From Chryseobacterium gregarium DSM 19109 (GTDB taxonomy: Bacteria; Bacteroidota; Bacteroidia; Flavobacteriales; Weeksellaceae): a stretch of 64,000 nt of DNA. The notes below the pieces were generated by a model. It was not told the origin of the DNA, ran no database searches, and was given only the letters and a program-made list of their open reading frames with translations. Both the position numbers and the translations under genes were made by a program. Position 1 is the first letter of the stretch. Each line of letters opens with the position of its first letter. The DNA is taken from contig NZ_AUMU01000017.1 of NCBI RefSeq assembly GCF_000430845.1, forward strand, positions 1 to 64,000. The letters run 5' to 3'. Below are positions 33,226 to 43,194 of the stretch, piece by piece.

Positions 33226-33933
33226 ATGAATTTGAAATTAAATAAACTGCTTCTCTTACTGTTCCCATTTTCTCTAAGCGTAAACGCTCAGGAAATAAAC
33301 GCGGAACTTAATAAAGAAGTCAGAAGTCAGGAAAAAATATCATATATTCTGGACTATCCCCAACCAGCCAAAGGAAATGTCCCTTTGATCGTATTCCTGC
33401 ACGGGTCAGGAGAACGGGGCAATAATCTGGAAATCGTAAAGACACACAGCCCGTTTACCTATAAAAAACTGATCAAAGAACCGGTCGCGATTTTAGCACC
33501 GCAGTGCCCGGAAAATACCTGGTGGGATACCGTAACGGTGTATCATCTCATTAAAGAAATCCAGGCAAAATATAAAATAGACCCTTCCCGGATTTACCTT
33601 ACCGGGCTCTCCATGGGAGGCTGGGGGACCCTGAAGCTGGCTATGGAACATCCTGAAATGTTTGCCGCCGTCGTTTCGGTGTGCGCTCCTACAGACCGGG
33701 TGATGTATGCCAACATCGACCAGTATAAAAACCTGCCGATGAAAATATTTCACGGCGGAATGGATGATGTCGTTTTACCCGAAAATGCTTTGAATTTTTA
33801 TCAGGCCCTTCATCCGGTAAACCCAACGGCAGAATTAACCATTTTCCCGAACGATAATCATAATTCCTGGGATTCAACCTATTCGAATCCTGCATTGTAT
33901 GAATGGATGCTGAGTAAAAAATTGAATAAATGA
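33226..33933 (+). CDS. Secreted alpha/beta hydrolase (esterase/prolyl-oligopeptidase-like)
   Basis: This 235-aa protein has a signal peptide (ending SVNAQ) and a compact alpha/beta hydrolase fold. It shows an oxyanion-hole region VFLHGSGERG, the nucleophile elbow GLSMGGWG (Ser near 128), the Asp loop HGGMDDVVLPENA and the His loop NDNHNSWDSTY. This type ('phospholipase/carboxylesterase', DUF-like PHB-depolymerase relatives) is often found in glycan loci, where it may remove acyl substituents such as succinyl or acetyl groups. The substrate is an inference. It overlaps the next ORF by 4 bp. Confidence 0.82.
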   Translation: MNLKLNKLLLLLFPFSLSVNAQEINAELNKEVRSQEKISYILDYPQPAKGNVPLIVFLHGSGERGNNLEIVKTHSPFTYKKLIKEPVAILAPQCPENTWWDTVTVYHLIKEIQAKYKIDPSRIYLTGLSMGGWGTLKLAMEHPEMFAAVVSVCAPTDRVMYANIDQYKNLPMKIFHGGMDDVVLPENALNFYQALHPVNPTAELTIFPNDNHNSWDSTYSNPALYEWMLSKKLNK

Positions 33934-34322
33934 ATTTAATTTTTATTGCATTAGATAAACCAGATGATGATATTCTTCTTAATGAAGAATTATTTAACGA
34001 AAAATATATTTTTGCAAGCGAAGAACTCTCTTTTGAAAGCAAATTTATTAATGATGAAAATTTTTCTAATTTTTTAAATTTTGTTTTTCAAACTGAAGTG
34101 AAAATTAATAAAGTCAAAGAATCGGAGAATAGAAAACTGATTGATTTCTCTCGTTATAAAGGAACCCATCTTCATCCAGATGATTTTGAAAAAAAATATT
34201 TAGAATGGTTAAATATTTCCAAAAATGATAATACAATGACTGAGTACGGAAGTTTTATTTGTGTTTTAGGATATTTGGAAATCAATAAAAAGAAAGACGA
34301 GCTATACTTAATTATAGAATAG
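33930..34322 (+). CDS. Hypothetical protein coupled to the esterase gene
   Basis: This 130-aa acidic protein starts at an ATG overlapping the esterase stop (ATGA), which suggests translational coupling. It has no signal peptide or membrane segment. It is rich in Asp, Glu, Asn, Phe and Lys, and the AT-rich codon use is unlike the flanking enzymes. Its size and composition resemble immunity-type or single-domain cytosolic proteins, but nothing specific is recognised. Confidence 0.5.
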   Translation: MNLIFIALDKPDDDILLNEELFNEKYIFASEELSFESKFINDENFSNFLNFVFQTEVKINKVKESENRKLIDFSRYKGTHLHPDDFEKKYLEWLNISKNDNTMTEYGSFICVLGYLEINKKKDELYLIIE

Positions 34323-34361
34323 CTTAAAAATTGATAAAATATAATTTAAGAAGATAGATAT

Positions 34362-36689
34362 ATGAAAAAGTTAATTGTAATCGCCACTCTGGCGCTGGCT
34401 CCGATGTTTTCGGCACAGGAAATGGTCACCAAGCCTGTTCAGTCTTACCAGACTGCCAAGTATCAGTCAAAGAAAAAAGCTTTTGTTGAAAACCTTTTGT
34501 CTAAAATGACACTGGATGAAAAAATAGGACAGCTCAATTTGCCAAGTTCAGGTGATTTTACGACAGGGCTGGCAAAAAGCTCAGACATCGGTAAAAAAGT
34601 GGAGCAGGGATTAGTCGGTGGACTGTTCAATATAAAAGGGGCAGAAAAAATCAAAGCCGTTCAGAAAGTAGCCGTTGAAAACAGCCGACTGAAAATTCCC
34701 TTGATTTTCGGGATGGATGTGATTCACGGTTATGAAACCACTTTCCCGATTCCGTTGGGATTGGCCGCTTCATGGGATATGAACCTGGTGCAGCAGTCGG
34801 CCAGAGTAGCGGCCAGAGAAGCGGCGGCAGACGGAATCAACTGGACGTTCTCTCCGATGGTGGATATTTCCCGTGAACCGAGATGGGGGAGGGTTTCCGA
34901 AGGCTCCGGGGAAGACCCGTATTTAGGCAGCGAGATTGCCAGGAATATGGTATACGGCTACCAGGGGAAAGACCTTGCCAACGGGACCAATATCTTAGCC
35001 TGTGTTAAACATTTTGCTTTATACGGAGCCGGGGAAGCGGGAAGGGATTACAATACCGTAGACATGAGCCACGTAAGAATGTTCAATGAATATTTCCCGC
35101 CTTACAAGGCCGCTGTTGATGCAGGGGTTGCCTCGGTAATGGCTTCTTTCAATGAAGTGGACGGTGTTCCCGCTACCGGAAACAGATGGCTTCAGACGGA
35201 AGTACTGAGGAACCAGTGGAAATTCAAAGGCTTCGTCGTGACCGATTATACCGGGATCAATGAAATGGTGGACCACGGAATGGGAGACCTTCAGCAGGTT
35301 TCTGCATTGGCGCTGAAAGCCGGGGTTGACATGGACATGGTGGGTGAAGGCTTTTTAACCACCTTAAAAAAATCTTTGGCTGAAGGAAAAGTTACCCAGG
35401 CTGAAATTGATATGGCAGCCAGAAGGGTTCTGGAATCAAAATACGACTTGGGCTTATTCGATAATCCATACAAACATGGTGATGCCAAATTAGCGGCAAA
35501 AGAAGTCTACAGCATGGAAAATCGCAATATCGCAAGAAATGCTGCTGCCCAGTCGATGGTACTGATGAAAAACGACAACCAGGTACTGCCGTTGAAAAAG
35601 TCAGGAACTGTGGCCGTAATCGGTCCGTTGGTGAATAACTCGATGAACATGGCCGGAACCTGGAGTGTGGCCACAAAACATGCCATTTCTGTTAATCTGA
35701 TGCAGGGACTTGAAGCAAACTATGGCAAAGAAGTGAAATTCCTGTCTGCAAAAGGAGCCAACATCGATTACGATGCCAAACTGGAAGATATTTACGCGGC
35801 ACACGGCAAGAAAACCGACAGGGACAACCGTTCCAAAGAAGCTTTATTAAAAGAAGCGGTAGATATTGCCAACAAAGCAGACGTTATTGTTCTGGCCATC
35901 GGGGAATCTGCGGAAATGAGCGGTGAATCTTCATCAAGAACTGAAATTACCATTCCCCAGTCTCAGGTAGATTTACTGAACGAATTGAAAAAGACCGGAA
36001 AACCGATCGCCATGGTATTGTTTACGGGCCGTCCGTTAGCCTTAACCAATGTGAAAGATACGCCTGATGCCATCCTGAATGCATGGTTCCCGGGATCAGA
36101 AGCGGGAAGCGCTATTGCAGATGTCCTTTTCGGAAAAGTAAACCCTTCGGGAAAACTTCCGATGACATTCCCGAGAAGCTTAGGGCAGGTGCCGATCTAT
36201 TACAATGCAAAGAATACAGGCCGTCCGCTGGATCAGAACTTGACCGATAAATGCGAATACCAGAGATTCCGTTCCAATTATATGGATGAGTGCAATACGC
36301 CGCTGTATCCTTTTGGTTACGGATTGAGCTATACAAAATTCAATTATTCGGATATCACGGTTTCCAATGCCAATCCGAAAGGAAACCAGACCGTTCAGGC
36401 ATCCGTAACCGTTACGAACTCCGGAAATTACGACGGGGCGGAAGTGGTGCAGCTGTACATCCGGGATTTGGTGGGAACCATCACGAGACCTGTCAAAGAG
36501 CTGAAAGGCTTCCAGAAAGTAATGCTGAAAAAAGGGGAATCTAAAAAAGTAACTTTTGATATTACCCCCGAAAACCTGAAATTCTATAATGGCGACCTTA
36601 AATATGACTGGGAACCGGGAGAATTTGATATTATGATCGGAACCAGTTCCGAAGAGGTGAAACATTCAAAAATCAACTGGACCAAATAA
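34362..36689 (+). CDS. bglX: Glycoside hydrolase family 3 beta-glucosidase
   Basis: This 775-aa periplasmic enzyme has a signal peptide (through MFSAQ). The GH3 N-terminal barrel includes IFGMDVIHGYETTFPIPLGL and the nucleophile Asp295 in KGFVVTDYTG. The GH3 C-terminal sandwich contains the KHFALYGAGEAGRDYN loop contact region and GESAEMSGESSSR, where an acid/base Glu is expected. A C-terminal fibronectin-III-like domain (YDGAEVVQLYIRD) follows. It would hydrolyse the disaccharides released by the GH144-like enzyme, sophorose if the beta-1,2 assignment is right. It is the last gene of the locus. Confidence 0.93.
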   Translation: MKKLIVIATLALAPMFSAQEMVTKPVQSYQTAKYQSKKKAFVENLLSKMTLDEKIGQLNLPSSGDFTTGLAKSSDIGKKVEQGLVGGLFNIKGAEKIKAVQKVAVENSRLKIPLIFGMDVIHGYETTFPIPLGLAASWDMNLVQQSARVAAREAAADGINWTFSPMVDISREPRWGRVSEGSGEDPYLGSEIARNMVYGYQGKDLANGTNILACVKHFALYGAGEAGRDYNTVDMSHVRMFNEYFPPYKAAVDAGVASVMASFNEVDGVPATGNRWLQTEVLRNQWKFKGFVVTDYTGINEMVDHGMGDLQQVSALALKAGVDMDMVGEGFLTTLKKSLAEGKVTQAEIDMAARRVLESKYDLGLFDNPYKHGDAKLAAKEVYSMENRNIARNAAAQSMVLMKNDNQVLPLKKSGTVAVIGPLVNNSMNMAGTWSVATKHAISVNLMQGLEANYGKEVKFLSAKGANIDYDAKLEDIYAAHGKKTDRDNRSKEALLKEAVDIANKADVIVLAIGESAEMSGESSSRTEITIPQSQVDLLNELKKTGKPIAMVLFTGRPLALTNVKDTPDAILNAWFPGSEAGSAIADVLFGKVNPSGKLPMTFPRSLGQVPIYYNAKNTGRPLDQNLTDKCEYQRFRSNYMDECNTPLYPFGYGLSYTKFNYSDITVSNANPKGNQTVQASVTVTNSGNYDGAEVVQLYIRDLVGTITRPVKELKGFQKVMLKKGESKKVTFDITPENLKFYNGDLKYDWEPGEFDIMIGTSSEEVKHSKINWTK

Positions 36690-36698
36690 TCCATACAG

Positions 36699-36726
36699 GC
36701 CACTCAGACAGGAGTGGCTTTTTTAT
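36699..36726 (+). terminator. Terminator of the glycan utilisation locus
   Basis: A 7-bp stem, GCCACTC (36699-36705) and GAGTGGC (36712-36718), has a 6-nt loop and is followed by TTTTTTATT. Confidence 0.85.
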
Positions 36727-36914
36727 TGGCTTCAGTTTTTATGATATGGAATCATGACATTATTTCCTGTTTATGCCTTATCTTCTTTCATCAGTCTGTA
36801 TGGGTCATGTATCCATGGGCTGAAGAAAGTGAGGTGAGTTGAATATCTTAATGAAAAGGCCGTTGTATGGAAGCCCTCCGTAAAAAAGCATTTTTCTCTC
36901 TCAACCAAAATCCG

Positions 36915-36922
36915 TATTTTTG
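36915..36922 (+). promoter_or_regulatory. -7 element of purB
   Basis: TATTTTTG matches TAnnTTTG exactly and ends 22 nt before ATG 36945. Its position inside the possible 5' extension of the frame (36867-36944) argues that the extension is not translated. Confidence 0.6.
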
Positions 36923-36944
36923 TGCATCTAAAAGTAAAAGAAGA

Positions 36945-38372
36945 ATGAATTCCTACAAAAATCCATTGGAAGAGCGCTACTCCAGCGAAGAAATGTTATT
37001 TAATTTCTCACATAATAACAAATTCCGTACTTGGAGACAGCTTTGGATTGCTCTTGCTGAAATCGAAAAAGACCTCGGGCTTGACATCACAGATGAGCAG
37101 ATCGCTGAGTTAAAAGCCAACGCAGAAAACATCGATTACGATAAAGCAGCGGAGTATGAGAAAAAATTCCGTCATGATGTAATGGCTCATGTTCATACCT
37201 ATGGTGATGTGGCGCCTTCAGCAAAAGGAATTATCCATCTGGGAGCTACTTCGGCATTTGTAGGAGACAACACCGACTTAATTCAGATCCGTGACGGGCT
37301 TTTGATCTTAAAGAAAAAGCTGGTGAATGTGATGAAAAATCTTTCTGATTTTGCCATCCAGTATAAAGATCTGCCGACTTTAGGTTTTACGCATTTTCAG
37401 CCGGCTCAGTTAACAACTGTCGGAAAAAGAGCAACGCTTTGGTTACAAAGTCTGGTTCTTGATATTGAAGAACTTGATTTCTTCCTGGAAACACTGCGTT
37501 TCAGAGGCGTAAAAGGAACTACGGGAACCGCTGCAAGTTTCCTGGAGCTTTTCAACGGTGATTATTCCAAAGTGAAACACCTGGATAAAGAGCTTTCAAA
37601 AAGATTCGGTTTCGAAAAGGTTTTCGGCGTTTCCGGACAGACATACGACCGTAAAATTGATGCGAAAGTAGTGGCTTTACTAGGAAATATCGCACAGTCT
37701 GCACACAAATTCACCAACGATTTACGGTTACTCCAGAATCTTAAAGAAGTTGAAGAACCGTTCGAGAAAAACCAGATCGGTTCATCGGCCATGGCCTACA
37801 AGCGTAACCCGATGAGAAGCGAAAGAATCGGGGCACTGGCAAAATACGTAATGTCTTTAACAACAAGTTCTGCCATGGTAGCCTCAACCCAGTGGTTTGA
37901 AAGAACACTGGATGATTCGGCAAACAAGAGACTCACCATTCCGCAGGCGTTTTTGGCGGTGGATGCGATCCTGTTAATCTGGAACAACATCATGAACGGA
38001 ATCGTAGTATACCCGAACAGGATCAACAAACATATTATGGAGGAGCTTCCTTTCATGGCGACGGAATACATCATCATGGAAGAAGTGAAAGCCGGCGGTG
38101 ACCGTCAGGAAATCCACGAAGTGATCCGGGTTCATTCCATGGAAGCTTCCAAGAAAGTAAAAGAAGAAGGGAAAGAAAATGACCTGATCGAAAGGATCTT
38201 GAACGATCATTCCTTAAAACTGGACAAATCAAAATTAAAAGAAGTTTTGGATCCTAAGAACTTTATCGGTTTTGCACCGATCCAGACGGAAGAATTCATT
38301 GCTAATGAAGTTCAGCCGATTCTGGACCAGAATAAAGACCTGATAGGATTGGAAGCTGATCTTAAAGTATAA
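36945..38372 (+). CDS. purB: Adenylosuccinate lyase
   Basis: PurB catalyses two fumarate-releasing steps of purine synthesis (SAICAR to AICAR, and adenylosuccinate to AMP). The frame extends to an ATG at 36867, but the promoter box at 36915 and the usual 475-aa length support ATG 36945. Fumarase-superfamily signatures are HLGATSAFVGDNTDL, GFTHFQPAQLTTVGKR and the mobile signature loop GSSAMAYKRNPMRSE. It is flanked by terminators and so is monocistronic. purL lies about 1.1 kb downstream, past the WG-repeat gene. Confidence 0.95.
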   Translation: MNSYKNPLEERYSSEEMLFNFSHNNKFRTWRQLWIALAEIEKDLGLDITDEQIAELKANAENIDYDKAAEYEKKFRHDVMAHVHTYGDVAPSAKGIIHLGATSAFVGDNTDLIQIRDGLLILKKKLVNVMKNLSDFAIQYKDLPTLGFTHFQPAQLTTVGKRATLWLQSLVLDIEELDFFLETLRFRGVKGTTGTAASFLELFNGDYSKVKHLDKELSKRFGFEKVFGVSGQTYDRKIDAKVVALLGNIAQSAHKFTNDLRLLQNLKEVEEPFEKNQIGSSAMAYKRNPMRSERIGALAKYVMSLTTSSAMVASTQWFERTLDDSANKRLTIPQAFLAVDAILLIWNNIMNGIVVYPNRINKHIMEELPFMATEYIIMEEVKAGGDRQEIHEVIRVHSMEASKKVKEEGKENDLIERILNDHSLKLDKSKLKEVLDPKNFIGFAPIQTEEFIANEVQPILDQNKDLIGLEADLKV

Positions 38373-38378
38373 ATCAAT

Positions 38379-38409
38379 ATGCAGTCTTCCCGGCTGCATT
38401 TTTATTTTG
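38379..38409 (+). terminator. purB terminator
   Basis: ATGCAGTC (38379-38386) pairs with GGCTGCAT (38392-38399), including one G-U, around a 5-nt loop and is followed by TTTTTATTTT. Confidence 0.85.
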
Positions 38410-38496
38410 TCGGAACCTGAAAGCCAGATATAAAAGATCCCTATTCGAGTTAACGTCATGAGTATTCAGCAATACATTTAAATAATTTCACTGTGT

Positions 38497-39456
38497 ATGA
38501 AAAAAGTACTTTTAACAGGTTTATTGATTCCAATGATTTCTTTTGCCCAGAAGAAAGAAGTTTTAAAGTATTTCATATCAAAAGATTCTTTGGTCGGGGT
38601 GAAAAATCAGGAGGGTAAAATCATCGTTCCGGCTCAGTTCAGAATTTTTTCGAATATTGAAAACGGTGAATTGGCAGATGGGGAAACCATTTATTTTGAC
38701 GGTGTTAAAAAAGATGAAATAAAAGAAAAAAATGCATGGGGATATGTGTACGACAAAAAAGGAAATTTCCTGTACAGGCCGTTCTTTTATGACAATGGAG
38801 CCGATTATTTCTCAGAAGGGGTAAGAAGGTTTGTCAAAAACGGGAAGGTCGGTTTTGCAGACCGGAACGGTAAAACCATTATTAAAGCCGAACATGATTT
38901 TGCATCACCTTTTAATTACGGATATGCGGCATTCTGTGACGGTTGCGACTGGGAAAAAACCGAGGATGAGCATAAATCTATTGTGGGCGGAATCTGGGGA
39001 GTAATGAATTTCAAAGGGGAAATCGTTCGGCCTATTGCAAACTCTGAAAATGCAGTAGAGGTTGAAGGTAAATATTTTCCGTATCCGTTCAGTTACAGTG
39101 AAAAAGAGAAGGCGGTTCTTGAGTTCTTTAATAAACAGAATAAGAAGCTTTCAGAGATCTATTATGTCAACCACTATACAAAATTAAGGGATAATGAAAA
39201 GAACCTCTACTTTGAAATTGTAGAGAGGCCTAAGGAGAACTTTCCGTTTTATCAGGTTAATACCTATGATTACAGAAAAATGGAAGTCGGAATATCCAGT
39301 TTTAAATTTCTGGTTTCGGAGAATGGGCATGAGGTTTTTGCGCTGGAATATGATAATGAAAAGGTTCCCTTTGAAAAATGGCTGAAAAATGAAATGAAGG
39401 AAGCTGAAAATTTTCAGAAAGAACATCCGGATAATCCGAATAAATTAAGTAAATAA
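38497..39456 (+). CDS. WG-repeat-containing secreted protein
   Basis: This 319-aa protein has a signal peptide (through ISFAQ) and WG/KWG-type repeats: NAWGYVYDKKGNFLYRPF, GKVGFADRNGKTIIKAEHDF, and GGIWGVMNFKGEIVRPI. WG repeats form small beta units and are common in secreted Bacteroidota proteins without known activity. purL starts 29 bp downstream, so the two may be co-transcribed by chance of position. No catalytic motif is seen. Confidence 0.8.
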   Translation: MKKVLLTGLLIPMISFAQKKEVLKYFISKDSLVGVKNQEGKIIVPAQFRIFSNIENGELADGETIYFDGVKKDEIKEKNAWGYVYDKKGNFLYRPFFYDNGADYFSEGVRRFVKNGKVGFADRNGKTIIKAEHDFASPFNYGYAAFCDGCDWEKTEDEHKSIVGGIWGVMNFKGEIVRPIANSENAVEVEGKYFPYPFSYSEKEKAVLEFFNKQNKKLSEIYYVNHYTKLRDNEKNLYFEIVERPKENFPFYQVNTYDYRKMEVGISSFKFLVSENGHEVFALEYDNEKVPFEKWLKNEMKEAENFQKEHPDNPNKLSK

Positions 39457-39485
39457 GTCTAATAATACTAAATATCTGACATCTA

Positions 39486-42400
39486 ATGTCTCAAAACAAA
39501 AGAATTTTCGTAGAAAAAAGAGGAGTTTTCGATGTGGAAAGTCCAAAAATTTTTGATGAAGTACAGGCGGTAGCTCCGGACGTAAAAGGAGTGAAAGTGT
39601 ACAATATATATGATATCTTCGGATTGAATGACGGAGAATTTGAAAAGGTGGTCAACAGCACTTTTGTAGATCCGGTTACGGATATTTTACATACCGAGAA
39701 TCCTGCAGCTTCCGTTCAGTTTGCCATGGAGTTTTTACCGGGGCAGTATGACCAGCGTGCCGATTCTGCGCAGCAATGTATTGCATTACTCACAGAGAAT
39801 GAAAAATCCAAAGTGAGAAGCGGAAAACTGATTCAGTTTGAAGGAGTTTCCGAAGCTGATTTGGTGAAAGTAAAAGACTTGGTAATCAATAAGGTAGAAT
39901 CACAGGAGAAAGATTTATCAGTACTCAGTATCCCTGCAGAGGAAAAGCCGTCAGAAGTTCTGGTGCATGAAGGATTCATTAATTTTGATGATGCCCAGCT
40001 TGAAAGTTTCTACGGCAACCATGGTTTTGCCTTGGGACTGGATGATTTAAAATTTATTCAGGAATATTTCAAGACTGAAAAAAGAAATCCTACGGAAACC
40101 GAACTGAAGGTACTGGATACCTATTGGAGCGACCACTGCCGCCACACCACTTTTGAAACGGAATTGTCAAATATTGAATTTGAAGGACCGTTTAAACATA
40201 CCCTTGAAACGATTTTCAATGACTATATTGAAAAAAGGAAATTATTAGGCCGCGAGCTGAAGCCCATTTCTTTAATGGACCTCGCAACGGTTTGTGCAAG
40301 ATACTTCCATAAAACAGGCAATCTGGAAAACCTGGTGGTTTCAGACGAAATCAATGCCTGTACCATCCAGATCGAAGCGGAATACGACGGTAAAAAAGAA
40401 CCGTGGTATCTGTTATTCAAGAATGAAACCCACAATCACCCGACGGAAATTGAACCTTTCGGGGGAGCTTCTACCTGTTTAGGCGGTGCCATCAGAGATC
40501 CGTTGTCCGGACGTTCTTACGTTTTCCAGGCGATGAGACTGACAGGGGCTGCTGATGTTCTGGAACCGGTTGACAAAACATTACCGGGAAAATTACCGCA
40601 GAAAACCATCACAAAACAGGCGGCCAACGGATATTCTTCGTATGGTAACCAGATCGGCCTGGCCACCACCATGGTTTCTGAAATCTACGATGAAGGCTAC
40701 AAAGCCAAAAGAATGGAAGTAGGCTTTGTAACCGGGGCAGTTCCTGTGGACTGGGTGCGACGTGAAAAGCCGGAAGCCGGAGATTCTATCATCATTCTGG
40801 GCGGCGCAACAGGCCGTGACGGTGTTGGCGGTGCCAGCGGAAGTTCAAAAGAACAGGATGAAACGTCGATCCATACCATGAGTTCCGAAGTTCAGAAAGG
40901 GAATGCCGTGGAAGAGCGCAAGATCCAGCGTCTATTCAGGAATCCTGAAGTGACGAAACTGATTAAAAAATCAAATGACTTCGGTGCCGGAGGGGTTTCC
41001 GTAGCCATCGGTGAAATCGCCGATTCTCTTGAGGTTAATTTAGATGTTCTGCCTTTAAAATATGAAGGGCTGAACGGGACCGAGCTTGCCATTTCCGAAT
41101 CTCAGGAAAGAATGGCAGTTGTGGTGGAACCGAAAGATAAGGAACCGTTCATCAGATTCTGTGAAGCTGAAAATATTGTGGCTGTTGAGGTGGCAAAAGT
41201 AACGGATTCCGGAAGAATGCAGATGTTCTGGAAAGGAAATAAAATTGTAGACCTTTCAAGGGAGTTTTTAGATACCAACGGCTGTTCAAAAAGCCAGGAA
41301 GTAAAGATCACCCATCTTAACGAAGTGAAAACGGAACACCAGCCTTTCACAAAAGAAGCGCTACTGGAAATCCTGAAAGATAAAAATGTAGCTTCCCAGA
41401 AAGGACTGCTTGAAATGTTTGATTCGTCCATCGGGGCAACAACCGTTGCAATGCCTTTAGGTGGGAAATACCAGCAGACTTTAATGGAAGGGAGCGTTCA
41501 GACCTTACCAATCTTAGGAGCGAAAGATATCGAAACGGTTTCTTTGGCAAGCTGGGGATTTGATGCCGGAATTTCAAAACAGAATTCATTGCTGGGCGCA
41601 TCTTACGCGGTCGTTGAAAGTGTGGCGAAAATCGTTGCGATGGGTTGCGATTACAGGAATATCAGATTAAGCTTCCAGGAATATTTTGAAAAATTAGGCC
41701 AGAATCCTGAGAAATGGGGCAAGCCCTTAGCCTCGCTTTTAGGAGCCTATGATGCGCAGATCAATCTTGGCCTGGCTGCCATCGGAGGAAAAGATTCCAT
41801 GAGCGGAACCTATCAGGACCTGAATGTGCCGCCGACATTGATTTCTTTCGCCTGTGCAAACGGTGAAAAGAAAAATATCATTTCTCCTGAATTTAAGAAT
41901 GAAGGCAGTAAAATCTATTTCTTTAACCATACGGCCCAGGAAAACGGGCTTCCAAATTATAATGCTTTAAAAGAAGTTTTTGAGCTGGTTTTTGAAAACA
42001 TCAAATCTGGAAAAATCATTTCCGTAAAAACGGTTAAAGAAGGCGGTGTTGCCGTAGCTTTGGCAAAGATGGCCTTCGGGAACAGACTGGGTGCTGAAAT
42101 TACAGTTGATGAAAACGTTTTACTGACTAAAAATATCGGCAGCCTAATCATTGAATCCAAAGAAGACTTGAGCACGGTTAACCTTCAGCTCATCGGTGAA
42201 GTTAAAGATTCCGGAGTGTTGAATATCAACGGTGTTGAATCTCAGATCTCCGATCTTGAATCTGCTTATACCGGGACTTTTGAAAATCTTTTCCCGACCG
42301 TTGAAAAAGAAAAACTAACGGTTGAACTGGATGAAAAATTAAACTCAGTCAACCCGAGAAATATCATCATCAAAAAACATGGAATTGCCCAGCCGAAAGT

Positions 42401-43181
42401 ATTTGCACCGGTTTTCCCTGGAACCAACTGTGAATATGATACCCTGAATGCCTTTGCAAAAGAAGGAGCCGTGGTGAGCAGCTTGCCGCTAATCAATATC
42501 AACCACCAGTTACTTGATGAAAGTATTGATGCGTGGGTGGAAGAAATCAGAACTTCGCAGATTTTAGCTTTCTCCGGAGGTTTCTCAGCGGGTGATGAAC
42601 CGGACGGTTCTGCAAAATTCATTGTGAATGTTCTTAAAAACGAGAAGATGAAAAATGCTGTTCACGAATTGCTGGAGAGGGACGGAATGATCATCGGGAT
42701 CTGTAACGGTTTCCAGGCTTTGGTAAAATCAGGCTTGCTGCCTTACGGAAAAATCAAGGATCTGGATGAAAATTCTCCTACATTGGCTCACAACGCCATC
42801 AGGAGGCATATTTCCCAGATGGTTAACGTAAAGGTGCTGAATGATGAAAGTCCGTGGCTGAAAGGAATGAAAGGACAGGCGTTCACCATTCCGATTTCTC
42901 ACGGGGAAGGCCGTTTCATGGCTTCGGAAGCAGAGATTCAGAAACTGTATGAAAACGGGCAGATTGCCACACAATACCTGGATCTGGAAGGGAATATTGC
43001 CCACGGCATGCCATTCAATCCGAACAACTCCTTATTCGGGATCGAAGGAATTACCAGTACTTGCGGTAAGATCTTCGGAAGGATGGGGCATCCGGAACGT
43101 TTTGCAGAAGGACTGATGAAAAATATCCCGACCGCAAATTACCACAACATATTTAAAAATGGAGTCGAATACTTCAAATAA
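39486..43181 (+). CDS. purL: Phosphoribosylformylglycinamidine synthase
   Basis: This 1231-aa single-chain (E. coli-type) FGAM synthase covers the fourth step of purine synthesis. It has an N-terminal PurS-like part and a linker with DTYWSDHCRHTTFET. Two AIRS-like ATP-binding halves follow (NETHNHPTEIEPFGGAST in the first, GGKDSMSGTY in the second). The C-terminal class I glutaminase has its nucleophile Cys in GICNGFQALVKSG and its His/Glu in HGEGRF and FGRMGHPER. Many other Bacteroidota also use this long form. The barstar-like gene starts 13 bp after the stop. Confidence 0.96.
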   Translation: MSQNKRIFVEKRGVFDVESPKIFDEVQAVAPDVKGVKVYNIYDIFGLNDGEFEKVVNSTFVDPVTDILHTENPAASVQFAMEFLPGQYDQRADSAQQCIALLTENEKSKVRSGKLIQFEGVSEADLVKVKDLVINKVESQEKDLSVLSIPAEEKPSEVLVHEGFINFDDAQLESFYGNHGFALGLDDLKFIQEYFKTEKRNPTETELKVLDTYWSDHCRHTTFETELSNIEFEGPFKHTLETIFNDYIEKRKLLGRELKPISLMDLATVCARYFHKTGNLENLVVSDEINACTIQIEAEYDGKKEPWYLLFKNETHNHPTEIEPFGGASTCLGGAIRDPLSGRSYVFQAMRLTGAADVLEPVDKTLPGKLPQKTITKQAANGYSSYGNQIGLATTMVSEIYDEGYKAKRMEVGFVTGAVPVDWVRREKPEAGDSIIILGGATGRDGVGGASGSSKEQDETSIHTMSSEVQKGNAVEERKIQRLFRNPEVTKLIKKSNDFGAGGVSVAIGEIADSLEVNLDVLPLKYEGLNGTELAISESQERMAVVVEPKDKEPFIRFCEAENIVAVEVAKVTDSGRMQMFWKGNKIVDLSREFLDTNGCSKSQEVKITHLNEVKTEHQPFTKEALLEILKDKNVASQKGLLEMFDSSIGATTVAMPLGGKYQQTLMEGSVQTLPILGAKDIETVSLASWGFDAGISKQNSLLGASYAVVESVAKIVAMGCDYRNIRLSFQEYFEKLGQNPEKWGKPLASLLGAYDAQINLGLAAIGGKDSMSGTYQDLNVPPTLISFACANGEKKNIISPEFKNEGSKIYFFNHTAQENGLPNYNALKEVFELVFENIKSGKIISVKTVKEGGVAVALAKMAFGNRLGAEITVDENVLLTKNIGSLIIESKEDLSTVNLQLIGEVKDSGVLNINGVESQISDLESAYTGTFENLFPTVEKEKLTVELDEKLNSVNPRNIIIKKHGIAQPKVFAPVFPGTNCEYDTLNAFAKEGAVVSSLPLININHQLLDESIDAWVEEIRTSQILAFSGGFSAGDEPDGSAKFIVNVLKNEKMKNAVHELLERDGMIIGICNGFQALVKSGLLPYGKIKDLDENSPTLAHNAIRRHISQMVNVKVLNDESPWLKGMKGQAFTIPISHGEGRFMASEAEIQKLYENGQIATQYLDLEGNIAHGMPFNPNNSLFGIEGITSTCGKIFGRMGHPERFAEGLMKNIPTANYHNIFKNGVEYFK

Positions 43182-43194
43182 AAATAACAAGAAA

